NCBI GenBank assembly: GCA_023421795.1
Contig: JAEZSO010000001.1
Span: 248,001 to 312,000, forward strand
From: Cyanobacteria bacterium OH_PDB_230
GTDB taxonomy: Bacteria; Cyanobacteriota; Vampirovibrionia; Gastranaerophilales; Gastranaerophilaceae
DNA: 64,000 bases
Direction of reading: 5' to 3'
Shown here: piece by piece, positions 7,568-16,574 of the stretch
Layout: each line of letters opens with the position of its first letter
Numbering within the stretch: position 1 is the first letter of the stretch
Translations under genes and position numbers: made by a program
The notes under the pieces: model-generated
Seen by the model: the letters and a program-made list of their open reading frames with translations, nothing else
What the model was told of the DNA's origin: nothing
The model's database searches: none

Positions 7568-8446
7568 TTAGGTCCATTCACTTATGTCTTTTTTAGAAAG
7601 TTCCCAAGGGTTGTTGATTGTTCTTTTATCTATGTCGCAGTATTTGCAAAAAGGAATCGGTTTGGATATAAAATCAAGGATTTCCTTCCCGCTTTTTGCT
7701 TTATAAATATCGATACTGTCTTTTTCAGTTATTTCCATATTTATGTTGAAGTATTCACTAAAATTTTTTGAATTTGGGGCAACAGTGCAGGGATAAAAAT
7801 TACCTTCTCTTAGGAAGTAGCATCCTTGGAGCCTATTTTTGCAGTTTGAAAATGAATATTCGATATTTTGCTTGCCTTCTATATCAAAGACTTGTTTGTG
7901 GAAAGTAGCCATAACAGCATTAGTACCGCTGGAAAAGTCGATTTTAACTCCTTTTTCTTTGGCCAATTCTTCGATTTTTTTAAAGTCCAAATCTATAGGG
8001 TATTTTGTGAGGTTTATTATTATTTTGTTTTCTTTACAGGTTTCCCAAAATTCTTGAGATTGTTTCTCCAGCAAGATGCCGTTGGTGAATATTACGATGT
8101 GGCTTTCGGTGAAAATACTTCTCGTAATTCTCAGGAATTCTGATAAACCGCGGTGTAGCAAGGGCTCTCCGCCCATAAGTCCTATAACCTTCACCCTATT
8201 GAAAAGTTCAGACATTCTTTTAATATCTTTTTCAAAAATATTTATGTCGGTGAATCCGGTTTTTGCGAGCGGCACACAGTGATCACAGCCTTTGCAGTTG
8301 AGATTACAGTGTTCGACAAGATGCACCGCAAAAAAAGATAAATCAGGTTTTTGCTCTTTTTTGTTCTTTTTTATCTCGAATTTAAAAAGATTCAAAATGT
8401 TTCTTTTAAAGCCTTTTTCAATTTCTTCTTTTTTAACTATTTTCAA
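7568..8446 (-). CDS. Radical SAM protein (paralogue 2)
   Basis: A 292-aa paralogue of the gene at 6658. It has CNLNCKGC (47-54) followed by another Cys at 57, LMGGEPLLH, F-T-N-G, and a C-terminal C-K-Y-C. Both proteins share the layout x-x-H-x-V-x-H-CNLNC, the central Lys-Tyr-Pro segment and a W-E-L-S-(Q/K)-K ending, so they probably arose by duplication. Extra Cys residues in mid-protein (SNC, GCYF, FYPC) may bind a second cluster. The start is TTG with AGGA upstream. The substrate is unknown. Confidence 0.75.
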   Translation of the reverse strand: MKIVKKEEIEKGFKRNILNLFKFEIKKNKKEQKPDLSFFAVHLVEHCNLNCKGCDHCVPLAKTGFTDINIFEKDIKRMSELFNRVKVIGLMGGEPLLHRGLSEFLRITRSIFTESHIVIFTNGILLEKQSQEFWETCKENKIIINLTKYPIDLDFKKIEELAKEKGVKIDFSSGTNAVMATFHKQVFDIEGKQNIEYSFSNCKNRLQGCYFLREGNFYPCTVAPNSKNFSEYFNINMEITEKDSIDIYKAKSGKEILDFISKPIPFCKYCDIDKRTINNPWELSKKDISEWT

Positions 8447-8469
8447 AAAGGAATCCTCTGATTATAATT

Positions 8470-8537
8470 CATTAAAAAAGCAATCTCTACTTGAATAAAG
8501 GGATGTCTTTTTACAATTTGAGATTACTTTTTTAATG
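8470..8537. repeat. Long imperfect inverted repeat
   Basis: CATTAAAAAAG-c-AATCTC (8470-8487) pairs with GAGATT-a-CTTTTTTAATG (8520-8537), giving 18-nt arms with one mismatch and a 32-nt loop. It fills the gap between clpC and the radical SAM gene. It may terminate clpC, or it may be the remnant of a small repeat element. Confidence 0.55.
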
Positions 8538-8544
8538 TTAAAAG

Positions 8545-11022
8545 TTATTTTTTGCTTTCTGCAGAGTCTTGCTCTGTTTTCACATTTTCGCTTACAAAGA
8601 TAATTTTTTTATCTTCAAGTTTCAATATGATTTTCTGGCCGGCAGAGTATTGTCCGGCAAGAATTTCTTCTGCAAGACCATCTTCGATTTTCTTTTGGAT
8701 AAGCCTTCTTAAAGGTCTTGCACCGTAAGCTTCAGAATATCCGTCTTCTGCAAGGTAGTCTTTAACCTCATCGGTGACTTCTATCTGTAGGTTTTGTGCT
8801 TCAAGACGCTTAAATAAATCGTTAAACATCAAGTCAACAATCTCTCTGATTTCAGGCTTGCTCAAGTGTGCAAATACTATGATATCGTCTATTCTGTTTA
8901 AGAATTCCGGACGGAATGCTTTTTTCATTTCTTCCATAACGGTATCTTTTAATTTTTCGTATTTGTCTTTTGCAGCATCATCAGCAACCGTGAAGCCAAG
9001 TTTTGATGTACTTGTAATCATACTTGCACCGACGTTACTTGTCATAATGATGATAGTATTTTTGAAGTTAATGTGTCTTCCTTTAGAGTCTGTCAACCTA
9101 CCGTCATCAAGTATTTGAAGCATTATGTTAAATACGTCAGGGTGTGCTTTTTCGATTTCATCGAAAAGGATTACTGAATATGGTTTCTTTCTGATAATTT
9201 CAGTTAAATGTCCGCCTTCATCGTAACCAACGTATCCCGGAGGAGAGCCGATTAATTTAGAAGTAGAGTGTTTTTCCATAAATTCAGACATATCAACACG
9301 AACCATGTTTTCTTCTGAACCGAAAACCGCTTCAGCCAGAGCTTTTGCAAGTTCTGTTTTACCAACCCCTGTAGGACCTGAGAAGATAAAACTTCCGATA
9401 GGTCTGTTAGGACTTTTTAAGCCTACTCTGGCACGTCTTATTGCTTTTGAAATCGCAACTACCGCCTGATCTTGTCCTATTACTCTTGCATGAAGTGTTT
9501 CTTCTAATTTAAGTAATCTTTGACCTTCGCCTTCAGTTATTTTTGTAGTCGGTATGCCTGTCATAACACTTACCACCTGGGCAACGTTTTCTGACGTTAC
9601 AACAGGTTTATTTGCATCGTTCTCATCTCTCCATTTTTGAGAAAGTTCACGAATTTTTTCTTTTAGTTCCGCTTCTTCATCTCTTAAATTTGATGCGTGC
9701 TCAAATTCTTGATTTCTGATGGCGTCTTCTTTTTGTTTGATGACCGTTTTTAAGTCTTTTTCAAGGTCTTTTCCTTCCGGAGGAAGTGCGCTTGTTTGAA
9801 TTCTTACTTTAGAACTTGCTTCATCGATGATATCGATAGCTTTATCCGGCAAGAATCTGTCAGTTATATACTTGTAAGAAAGTTCTGTAGCTGAAACAAT
9901 CGCGTCGTCAGATATTTTTAGTTTGTGATGCTCTTCATATTTTGGTCTTAAACCTTTGATGATTTCGATAGTATCATCGACAGAAGGCTCTTCTATGATT
10001 ATCGGTTGGAACCTTCTTTCAAGAGCAGAATCTTTTTCAACGTGTTTTCTGTATTCATCAAGCGTTGTGGCACCTATAACCTGGATTTCGCCTCTTGATA
10101 AAGCCGGTTTTAATATATTTGCAGCATCGATTGCACCTTCTGCTGCTCCAGCACCTATCAAGGTGTGCATTTCATCGATTATAAGAATTACGTTTCCTGC
10201 TTGACGGATTTCGTCCATTATTTTCTTTAAACGTTCTTCAAATTCACCTCTGTATTTAGTACCTGCAACGAGTAAACCCATATCCAGCTGGATTACTTTT
10301 TTGCCTTCTAAAATATCTGGAACTTCAGAATTTACTATTCTGATAGCTAAACCTTCTGCCACCGCTGTTTTACCAACACCGGGTTCACCGATTAAAACAG
10401 GGTTATTTTTTGTTCTTCTTGCCAAAATTTGGATTACACGTTCGATTTCTTTTTCTCTTCCAACGACTGGATCAAGACGCTGTTCTTGCGCTGCTAAAGT
10501 TAAATCTGTACCAAATTCATCAAGGCTAGGTGTTTTCGTTTTCCCACCTGATGAAGAGGTTGAAGATGATTGTGTTTGAGCTGGTTTTGTTTCTCCAAGC
10601 ATCTTAACAACGTTACTTCTTACTTTGTTTAAGTCAACGCCAAGGTTTTCAAGAACTCTTGCCGCAACGCCTTCACCTTCTCTGATTAAGCCTAAAAGAA
10701 GATGTTCCGTGCCTATATAGTTATGTCCAAGCTGTCTTGCTTCATCCCAAGATAGTTCTAATACTCTTTTTGCTCTTGGGGTAAAGGGTATTTCTACCGC
10801 GACAAAACCTGAGCCGCGTCCAATTATTTTTTCAACTTCTGCTCTGGCATCTTTTAAAGTTACGCCCATTGATTTAAGTGTTTTAGCTGCAACTCCCGTT
10901 CCTTCCCCGATAAGGCCAAGCAGAACCTGTTCCGTTCCGACAAAATTATGTCCAAGTCTTCTTGCTTCTTCTTGCGCAAGCATAATGACTTTTATTGCTT
11001 TTTCCGTAAAACGTTCGAACAT
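8545..11022 (-). CDS. clpC: ATP-dependent Clp protease ATP-binding subunit ClpC
   Basis: An AAA+ unfoldase that feeds substrates to ClpP. Two Clp-N repeats occupy residues 1-140. NBD1 has Walker A GEPGVGKT (212-219). A UVR/M-domain coiled coil lies near 423-458 (KEDAIRNQEFEHASNLRDEE), and NBD2 has Walker A GPTGVGKT (549-556). The UVR domain and 825-aa length mark ClpC rather than ClpB or ClpA. AGGAG precedes the ATG. ctsR and mcsAB, its partners in Firmicutes, are absent, as in cyanobacteria. Confidence 0.95.
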   Translation of the reverse strand: MFERFTEKAIKVIMLAQEEARRLGHNFVGTEQVLLGLIGEGTGVAAKTLKSMGVTLKDARAEVEKIIGRGSGFVAVEIPFTPRAKRVLELSWDEARQLGHNYIGTEHLLLGLIREGEGVAARVLENLGVDLNKVRSNVVKMLGETKPAQTQSSSTSSSGGKTKTPSLDEFGTDLTLAAQEQRLDPVVGREKEIERVIQILARRTKNNPVLIGEPGVGKTAVAEGLAIRIVNSEVPDILEGKKVIQLDMGLLVAGTKYRGEFEERLKKIMDEIRQAGNVILIIDEMHTLIGAGAAEGAIDAANILKPALSRGEIQVIGATTLDEYRKHVEKDSALERRFQPIIIEEPSVDDTIEIIKGLRPKYEEHHKLKISDDAIVSATELSYKYITDRFLPDKAIDIIDEASSKVRIQTSALPPEGKDLEKDLKTVIKQKEDAIRNQEFEHASNLRDEEAELKEKIRELSQKWRDENDANKPVVTSENVAQVVSVMTGIPTTKITEGEGQRLLKLEETLHARVIGQDQAVVAISKAIRRARVGLKSPNRPIGSFIFSGPTGVGKTELAKALAEAVFGSEENMVRVDMSEFMEKHSTSKLIGSPPGYVGYDEGGHLTEIIRKKPYSVILFDEIEKAHPDVFNIMLQILDDGRLTDSKGRHINFKNTIIIMTSNVGASMITSTSKLGFTVADDAAKDKYEKLKDTVMEEMKKAFRPEFLNRIDDIIVFAHLSKPEIREIVDLMFNDLFKRLEAQNLQIEVTDEVKDYLAEDGYSEAYGARPLRRLIQKKIEDGLAEEILAGQYSAGQKIILKLEDKKIIFVSENVKTEQDSAESKK

Positions 11023-11083
11023 TTAGTATCTCTCCTAATAAGATTTTTTATATTATATATATATATATTACAACAGAATGACG

Positions 11084-11092
11084 ATTATACCA
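11084..11092 (-). promoter_or_regulatory. Probable clpC promoter (extended -10)
   Basis: On the minus strand TTGGTATAAT has its -10 hexamer at 11089-11084, giving a leader of about 55 nt that contains the AGGAG of clpC. No HrcA or CtsR operator was seen. Confidence 0.4.
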
Positions 11093-11096
11093 ATAA

Positions 11097-11771
11097 CTAT
11101 TTTATTTTTAGCAGAAGATTTCTCGCAGGAAAATAATCCTCATTTACTTCGATAGCGGTCTCAAGCGCCTTTTTTGCTTCTTTAGGCTCATTTTTCTCTA
11201 AATGTATTTTAGCAAGCAAAAAGTGAGTTTCGGGATCCTTGTAGTATATATCTTTGCTCTGCTCCAGAAAATTTTTGGATATATCATAATAGCTGTGATT
11301 GAATAGGACTCTGGCCATATATTTGTACGATTCAGAGTTTATCTGGGCGAGTACGTCTATGGAATTGATTAGATTTTCTGCATACGAAGTCAGGTTTGCA
11401 GTCAAAAGGGCGTCTAAATCCTGTTCCAGAAAATTTCTTATTTGAAAATAGGTAGGGAGCTGCTCCGGTTTTTTTTCAATGAACCCAAGCAATGATTTTC
11501 CCCAAAGGTATATTGGCTTTGAATCATCCAATTTGTCCCAAAGTCTTTTTGTGTTGAATAAATCACCTTGCATAAGAAGACAATAGCCGGATTCATAGAA
11601 CATTTTCATATGATAAAAAAGTTTGGCCGCATCTGTATATTTTTGCTCATTGAAAAATACTTTTGCAAGTATATTTTTGTGCCAGCTGTCTTCGTGCTTT
11701 GAGCATATTTTTTTTAATTTTGAATAGTCCTTGGATACGTATAGAAGTTTTAATATTTCATTTTTCTTCAT
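11097..11771 (-). CDS. TPR-repeat protein
   Basis: A 224-aa helical repeat protein. Degenerate TPR units run through the sequence; the clearest is near the C-terminus (HFLLAKIHLEKNEPKEAKKA, about 180-200). There is no signal peptide. Its start overlaps the end of csrA by 14 nt, so the two are probably translationally coupled. A flagellar chaperone or scaffold role is possible from context only. Confidence 0.7.
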   Translation of the reverse strand: MKKNEILKLLYVSKDYSKLKKICSKHEDSWHKNILAKVFFNEQKYTDAAKLFYHMKMFYESGYCLLMQGDLFNTKRLWDKLDDSKPIYLWGKSLLGFIEKKPEQLPTYFQIRNFLEQDLDALLTANLTSYAENLINSIDVLAQINSESYKYMARVLFNHSYYDISKNFLEQSKDIYYKDPETHFLLAKIHLEKNEPKEAKKALETAIEVNEDYFPARNLLLKIK

Positions 11772-12045
11772 TTTTGATAATTTTTACGCTCAATGATTTC
11801 AATTTGTTGTCTATTTGCATTATTGGAAGTTCTTTGTTGAAATCACTTAGAGAATTTATTTGAGTTTCTTGACTGTCCAGGTTTGCTTTTTTAAGTTCTT
11901 TATATATCTCTTCTCTATAAATTCCAATGCTTTTGGGCGCATTTACTCCTAATTTTACTACACCATTATCAGAGTCGATGACTACAACTTCAATATTATC
12001 ATTGATAATAAGTTTTTGTCCTTTTTTTCTGGAAAGAATTAGCAT
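11758..12045 (-). CDS. csrA: Carbon storage / flagellin translation regulator CsrA
   Basis: An RNA-binding dimer that represses translation at GGA-containing hairpins, classically of flagellin mRNA. The N-terminal 50 residues are canonical (MLILSRKKGQ, V-K-L-G-V-x-A-P, Y-R-E-E-I-Y). The 95-aa length is longer than the usual 60-75, with an added C-terminal tail rich in Lys, Ser and Asp. It sits 3 nt after fliW, whose product sequesters CsrA. Confidence 0.9.
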   Translation of the reverse strand: MLILSRKKGQKLIINDNIEVVVIDSDNGVVKLGVNAPKSIGIYREEIYKELKKANLDSQETQINSLSDFNKELPIMQIDNKLKSLSVKIIKNEEK

Positions 12046-12048
12046 AAA

Positions 12049-12507
12049 TTAATCTTCCTTTGCTGGTTTTTCTGAAGGCTGTTGGACAAAAATCGGATGT
12101 TTGATTTTTAATTTGTCATCCTGCAATATAATTTGCATAGATTTTAATGTTTTTGCATTGGTTATAATAGGAGCTTTAAGATTGATAGTTGTATTTTTAG
12201 GGTTTCCGGTCGGAATCGACGCAATATTTAATACAAGAAGATCTTCTGTGCTTTTAATTCCTAAAGTCTCTGCTTCTTCGTCTTGTATTTCAAAACTGTA
12301 GTCTATTCCAAAGTATGCCGTCGAAGTGACGGGGAATGCTATTTCAGGGTCTTCAATAGATTGAAGCCATTTAAAACATGAATTTTCATCATGTTCTATA
12401 AGCATATATTTTTTAAGTTCGTTAAATCCGATAATTGGGCTTTCAAAGTCGAAAACCAATTCCTCAATTACCTCTACTTCTCCAAATCTAGTTGTGTTAA
12501 TTTTCAT
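12049..12507 (-). CDS. fliW: Flagellar assembly factor FliW
   Basis: FliW binds both flagellin and CsrA, so that secretion of flagellin frees FliW to inhibit CsrA. The 152-aa protein has the family pattern: an N-terminal T-R-F-G-E-V-E-V strand, F-x-x-P-I-I-G-F, F-x-W-L-Q-S, and a central beta domain with N-L-x-A-P-I. It is followed directly by csrA. The window also contains a hook operon, which supports a working flagellum. Confidence 0.88.
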   Translation of the reverse strand: MKINTTRFGEVEVIEELVFDFESPIIGFNELKKYMLIEHDENSCFKWLQSIEDPEIAFPVTSTAYFGIDYSFEIQDEEAETLGIKSTEDLLVLNIASIPTGNPKNTTINLKAPIITNAKTLKSMQIILQDDKLKIKHPIFVQQPSEKPAKED

Positions 12508-12523
12508 TTTTATTTCCTATGTA

Positions 12524-13477
12524 CTAGTTTTTATCGTTATTGCTGAAATTGAAATCAGGCATCATTTGAGACATCATCATCGCCTGAACCATTTCTGAAT
12601 TTACCCTTTGATTACCGTTTTGTTGTACCAAAAAAGGAAGCATATTCATAAAATTGTTTTGTTGATTGTTTTGATTATTGCCAAGCATTGACGATAGGTA
12701 AGCATATTCATTGTTGTTTTGGCCGAAGTTTCCGTATGGCGAAATCATCGGGCTTTGTTGGATAGGGTTTATTCCTGCCCTTGCTAAAACTTTTACGGCA
12801 TTGGCAATTTCGTCATTTGTCGGGCCTTCTAATTTTGGATTTTCTGCACTTGCAATTCTGTTTTCGTCTGAAGCTTCTGATTTGAATTTTTCAGCATTGA
12901 CGTTCATATCGTGTTTTTCTTGTTTTAGAAGAGTGTCAATGATTATTCTGTTCGCTTGAGGATGGATACTTGAATTGTATCTTCCTTTTATTAATCTTTC
13001 TATTTCAACATTATCAGGCGTCATCCCGCTTTGTCTTTCAGCTTTTACCTTGCCTAAGTAGTTTTCAGGATCTTTAACCAGTTCTTGAACCTGATCGTCG
13101 TTTAATTTTATGTATTCGCATTTGTCAGTGCCGTTCATACAGCTTTTTGCCTGGATTGCGTAAGATGTCAACGATGGAACCGAATTTAGAGCGATTACTT
13201 TATCGAATTGAGCGATAGCTTTATTTTTATCGCCGATTTTCATATAAGCACTTCCCATATAATAATAGGCAACAACATTGGAAGGATCTTTTTTGACAAC
13301 CAGCGTCATATCTTGGATACAGCCAACGTAATTCTTTATTTTGTATTTGTTTATCGCAGCCTTCACCTGAGTAGTGTTGTTTTTGGCGTATTGTGCTGAA
13401 GGTATCGCGATTGAAGGCAAGCTATACAAACCTAATAAGCAAAAAATCATTATAAAACTAAATAGTCTTTTTTTCAT
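12524..13477 (-). CDS. Exported TPR protein with Q/N-rich tail
   Basis: A 317-aa protein. Residues 1-24 form a signal peptide (KKR, hydrophobic core, ending S-I-A before I-P-S). Two TPR units follow (about 60-110, YYYMGSAYMKIGDKNKAIAQ). The C-terminal 70 residues are rich in Asn, Gln and Met and look disordered. It lies 17 nt upstream of fliW on the same strand and probably heads the csrA-fliW transcript. The role is unknown; periplasmic scaffold is the likeliest class. Confidence 0.65.
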   Translation of the reverse strand: MKKRLFSFIMIFCLLGLYSLPSIAIPSAQYAKNNTTQVKAAINKYKIKNYVGCIQDMTLVVKKDPSNVVAYYYMGSAYMKIGDKNKAIAQFDKVIALNSVPSLTSYAIQAKSCMNGTDKCEYIKLNDDQVQELVKDPENYLGKVKAERQSGMTPDNVEIERLIKGRYNSSIHPQANRIIIDTLLKQEKHDMNVNAEKFKSEASDENRIASAENPKLEGPTNDEIANAVKVLARAGINPIQQSPMISPYGNFGQNNNEYAYLSSMLGNNQNNQQNNFMNMLPFLVQQNGNQRVNSEMVQAMMMSQMMPDFNFSNNDKN

Positions 13478-13812
13478 ACCAGATACTTTCCCGTTACTTT
13501 TAATATAATAAGATAACTAAAAAAATCAATTATCTCCTTACTTATTATAAACAAATTTGTATAAAATTTCTCTAATTTAAATAGATTATAAAAGGGTTTT
13601 GTTGTAAGCCATTTGATGGATAGATTGAAATGTTTTTCTTAATAATTTCCAGTTTATCAAAATATATTAATATTTTTAATTTATTCTTCTAAAAAATACT
13701 CATTCAAAAGAATGAAAATTCCGTGTGGTTAGTATATTAATTTATATTACACATGTATAATGATATATGTGATTGTTGAGTAATTTATTTGTTAACGAGG
13801 AATTTATAAATT
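13478..13812. other. Divergent intergenic region (335 nt)
   Basis: A very AT-rich region between the exported TPR gene and the Xre-type gene. It holds a CATTC-AAAA-GAATG hairpin (13701-13714), the dyad at 13750-13771, and AT-rich -10-like sequences for both directions. I found no ORF or RNA gene in it. Confidence 0.5.
13750..13771 (+). promoter_or_regulatory. Dyad overlapping a -10 box, probable Xre operator
   Basis: CACATGTAT-AATG-ATATATGTG is an inverted repeat with one G-T mismatch. It covers a TATAAT box (13756-13761) that fits as the promoter of the regulator gene starting at 13813. A regulator binding here would repress itself. Confidence 0.5.
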
Positions 13813-14043
13813 ATGAAAATCAAAATCAAAGACGCAGTAAGGAAATTTAAAGGTTGGAGCTTGTATAAACTCGCGAAAGTTTTACAACTGCCTCAACAAA
13901 CCATTTATTCATGGGCAAGCGGAAGAACTCAGCCTTCCTATGAAAACATGGACAGACTATGTGAAGTTCTTGGCTGTAATGTTGAAGATTTATTTGAAGC
14001 AGAACCTGTTCAACATAAATTAAACCTGATAGTTAATAAGTAA
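13813..14043 (+). CDS. Xre-family transcriptional regulator
   Basis: A 76-aa single-domain helix-turn-helix protein of the Cro/CI type. The recognition region is L-Q-L-P-Q-Q-T-I-Y-S-W-A-S-G (about 24-37), followed by P-S-Y-E-N-M-D-R-L-C and the typical G-C-N-V-E-D-L-F ending. A dyad overlaps its promoter, suggesting autoregulation. It converges on gpsA with no gap between stops. No toxin partner is adjacent. Confidence 0.85.
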   Translation: MKIKIKDAVRKFKGWSLYKLAKVLQLPQQTIYSWASGRTQPSYENMDRLCEVLGCNVEDLFEAEPVQHKLNLIVNK

Positions 14044-15054
14044 CTATTGTTTTAATTCGTATTGTTCTTCTTTCTTAAGTTTTCTGTTCATTAGTTTGTC
14101 TAAAACCTGGTCTGGTGTTATATCCGTATAAACTGCTTCATAAATGGCGCTTGAAACAGGGACTTCCAATCCCAATTTTTCAGCCAGTTCGCATACTGCT
14201 TTTGACGTTTTTACACCTTCTGCAACCGAACCCAATTCGCTCAGGATATCATTTATTTTCTTTCCTTGTCCAAGCATAGAGCCTACTGTGTAGTTTCTGC
14301 TCATAGGGCTTGAGCAAGTCGCGATTAAGTCACCCATTCCGGATAAACCGTATAATGTTGATGGGTTAGCGCCAAGAGCCATACTTACTCTTACTATTTC
14401 AGCCATTCCTCTTGTTAAAAGAGCGCCCCTGCAGTTGTCGCCAAGTTTCATGGCATCTGCAAACCCGGAGGCTATTGCTATTACGTTCTTTAAACTTCCG
14501 CCGAGTTCCACACCTATCATATCAGGATTAGTGTATAGTCTGAATTTACTTGGTACGGTTAATTTTTCTTGGACAAGTTCTCCAACTTGCGCGTCGTCAC
14601 TTGCGACAGAAGCTGCAGTCGGCAAGCCCATAAGAACCTCTTTAGCCAAGGTTGGGCCTGATAATACGGCAAGTTTAGATTCAGGCAGCTCTTCTTTTAT
14701 TACTTCGGACATTCTCATAAGAGAAGGTAATTCGAGACCTTTTGATGTGTTAACAATGATTTGCTCGTTTTTGAGTCCTGCTTCTTTTAATCTGATACAA
14801 ACATCTCTTATGCCTGATGTTGCTATTACAATAAGTATTATGTCAGCATCTTTGATTGCAAGGTTTAGGTCAGAAGTTATTTGAACCTTATCTTGAAGCT
14901 GAACTTCTAAAGGCCTGGTCGCCCTCTTGTTGTTTTTTAATTCATCAGAGATGTCTTGGTCTCTTCCCCAAACGCATACTTCGTCAAAATTATCTGTTAA
15001 TAACCATGCTAAAGTAAGTCCCCAGCAACCTGCTCCTAAAACCGTTAATTTCAT
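14044..15054 (-). CDS. gpsA: Glycerol-3-phosphate dehydrogenase [NAD(P)+]
   Basis: Reduces dihydroxyacetone phosphate to sn-glycerol 3-phosphate for phospholipid synthesis. The N-terminal Rossmann motif is G-A-G-C-W-G (7-12), the S-K-G-L-E and S-G-P-T-L-A-K-E motifs follow, and the catalytic Lys lies in G-G-S-L-K-N. G-D-L-I-A-T-C-S-S-P-x-S-R-N is intact. The length of 336 aa is typical. AAAGGAG precedes the ATG. It is the last gene of the minus-strand housekeeping run. Confidence 0.95.
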   Translation of the reverse strand: MKLTVLGAGCWGLTLAWLLTDNFDEVCVWGRDQDISDELKNNKRATRPLEVQLQDKVQITSDLNLAIKDADIILIVIATSGIRDVCIRLKEAGLKNEQIIVNTSKGLELPSLMRMSEVIKEELPESKLAVLSGPTLAKEVLMGLPTAASVASDDAQVGELVQEKLTVPSKFRLYTNPDMIGVELGGSLKNVIAIASGFADAMKLGDNCRGALLTRGMAEIVRVSMALGANPSTLYGLSGMGDLIATCSSPMSRNYTVGSMLGQGKKINDILSELGSVAEGVKTSKAVCELAEKLGLEVPVSSAIYEAVYTDITPDQVLDKLMNRKLKKEEQYELKQ

Positions 15055-15100
15055 AATAACTCCTTTGTCCCAACAATAATCGTTGCAATATAATTATAGT

Positions 15101-16570
15101 CTATACAGCGCTATTTGCAAAAACTTTTCTTGCTTCTTCCCTATCATCAAAATGTATGGTTGCATCTTTGAGAATTTGGTAATCTTCGTGGCCTTTTCCT
15201 GCAAGGACTATGACATCATTCTTGTTGGCAATTGTTTTTGTAAATTTTATCGCTTCACTTCTGTCAGATTCTACAAAAATTCTTTGCGTATTTACAGATT
15301 TAATCCCTGTCATTATGTCAGATATTATGAGTTGAGGATCTTCACTTCTTGGGTTGTCTGAAGTTACTATTATTTTGTCTGCAAATTCATCTGCAATTTT
15401 GCCCATTTTTGGCCTTTTTGTCGCATCCCTGTCCCCGCCGCAACCGAATAAGCAAATCAGATTACTGCCTTCCGGGGTAATTTCTCTTGCCGCTTTAAGA
15501 ACGTTTTCAAGCCCGTCGGGTGTGTGGGCGTAATCTACTATTACAAGAGGTTCTTTATTTACTATTTCAAACCTTCCTGCAACACTTGGAGTTCTTTCAA
15601 GAGCAACTATACAGATTTCAGGGTTTATATCCATCGCAAGTCCTGTTGCAAAAGCAGCTAATGCGTTGTAGATGCTGAACATCCCGTTTAATTGAAGTTC
15701 AATCGGCTTTTCTTGATTTTTAAATGTAAAAGTACATTTTGCACCGTGGATAGAAAAATTAATATTTTTTGCCATAACATCTGAATCGTTTTTAACGCCG
15801 TAGGTGAATATTTTTACGCCTTCTGGAACAGTTTCGATAAATCTTTGGGCGTATTCATCATCCGCATTTATTACGGCAAAGTCGCCTTTTTTGAGGTTTC
15901 TGAAAAGCATCGCTTTGGATTCAAAATAATTGTTCATTGTTATGTGATAGTCCAAATGGTCTTGGGTTAAGTTAGTGAATACTGCGCCATTAAATTCGCA
16001 GCCTCCGACTCTGTTCTGTTCAAGCGCATGAGAGCTTACTTCCATGACTATATTTGCTATAGAATTGTTTGCCATCATTCTTAAAGCCGCTTGCAGTTCA
16101 GGCGCCTGAGGCGTTGTGTGTTTTGCCTCTTTATATTCACTGTTGCTGTCTGTTTTATAACCCAATGTTCCTATAAGAGCACATTTTTGCCCGTTTTCTT
16201 CAATTATTCTTTGAACAAGGTGGGTGACGGTAGTTTTCCCGTTTGTCCCTGTTATACCTATTAAATTAATCTCTTTTGATGGGTAAGAATAAAATGCAGC
16301 AGCAACATCTGCGATTGTTGTTCTTGATGATTCTACAATTACCTGAGGAATTTTTATGTCCAGTTCTTTTTCGCATAAAAGAGCTTTAGCCCCTTTTTCT
16401 ACGGCCATTTTCGCGAATTGATGCCCGTCAGAATGCTCCCCTTTTAAACAAATAAATAAATCGGAATCCTTTGTCGTTTTAGAATTGTAAGATAATCCTA
16501 AAATTTCCACATCTTCAAAATTCACTGTTTTATAGTTTGTTAACCCTTTTAGAATCTCACTCAATAACAT
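15101..16570 (-). CDS. murE: UDP-MurNAc-tripeptide synthetase MurE
   Basis: Adds the third residue to the peptidoglycan stem peptide. ATP-binding TGTNGKT is at 107-113, the carbamylated-Lys region follows, and near residue 404 D-N-P-R-S-E-D-P is the motif that marks meso-diaminopimelate specificity. A Gram-negative type wall is therefore expected. It starts 4 nt after the ftsI stop, so coupling is likely. murF and mraY, usual next genes in the dcw cluster, are missing here. Confidence 0.95.
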   Translation of the reverse strand: MLLSEILKGLTNYKTVNFEDVEILGLSYNSKTTKDSDLFICLKGEHSDGHQFAKMAVEKGAKALLCEKELDIKIPQVIVESSRTTIADVAAAFYSYPSKEINLIGITGTNGKTTVTHLVQRIIEENGQKCALIGTLGYKTDSNSEYKEAKHTTPQAPELQAALRMMANNSIANIVMEVSSHALEQNRVGGCEFNGAVFTNLTQDHLDYHITMNNYFESKAMLFRNLKKGDFAVINADDEYAQRFIETVPEGVKIFTYGVKNDSDVMAKNINFSIHGAKCTFTFKNQEKPIELQLNGMFSIYNALAAFATGLAMDINPEICIVALERTPSVAGRFEIVNKEPLVIVDYAHTPDGLENVLKAAREITPEGSNLICLFGCGGDRDATKRPKMGKIADEFADKIIVTSDNPRSEDPQLIISDIMTGIKSVNTQRIFVESDRSEAIKFTKTIANKNDVIVLAGKGHEDYQILKDATIHFDDREEARKVFANSAV

Positions 16571-16574
16571 AAAT

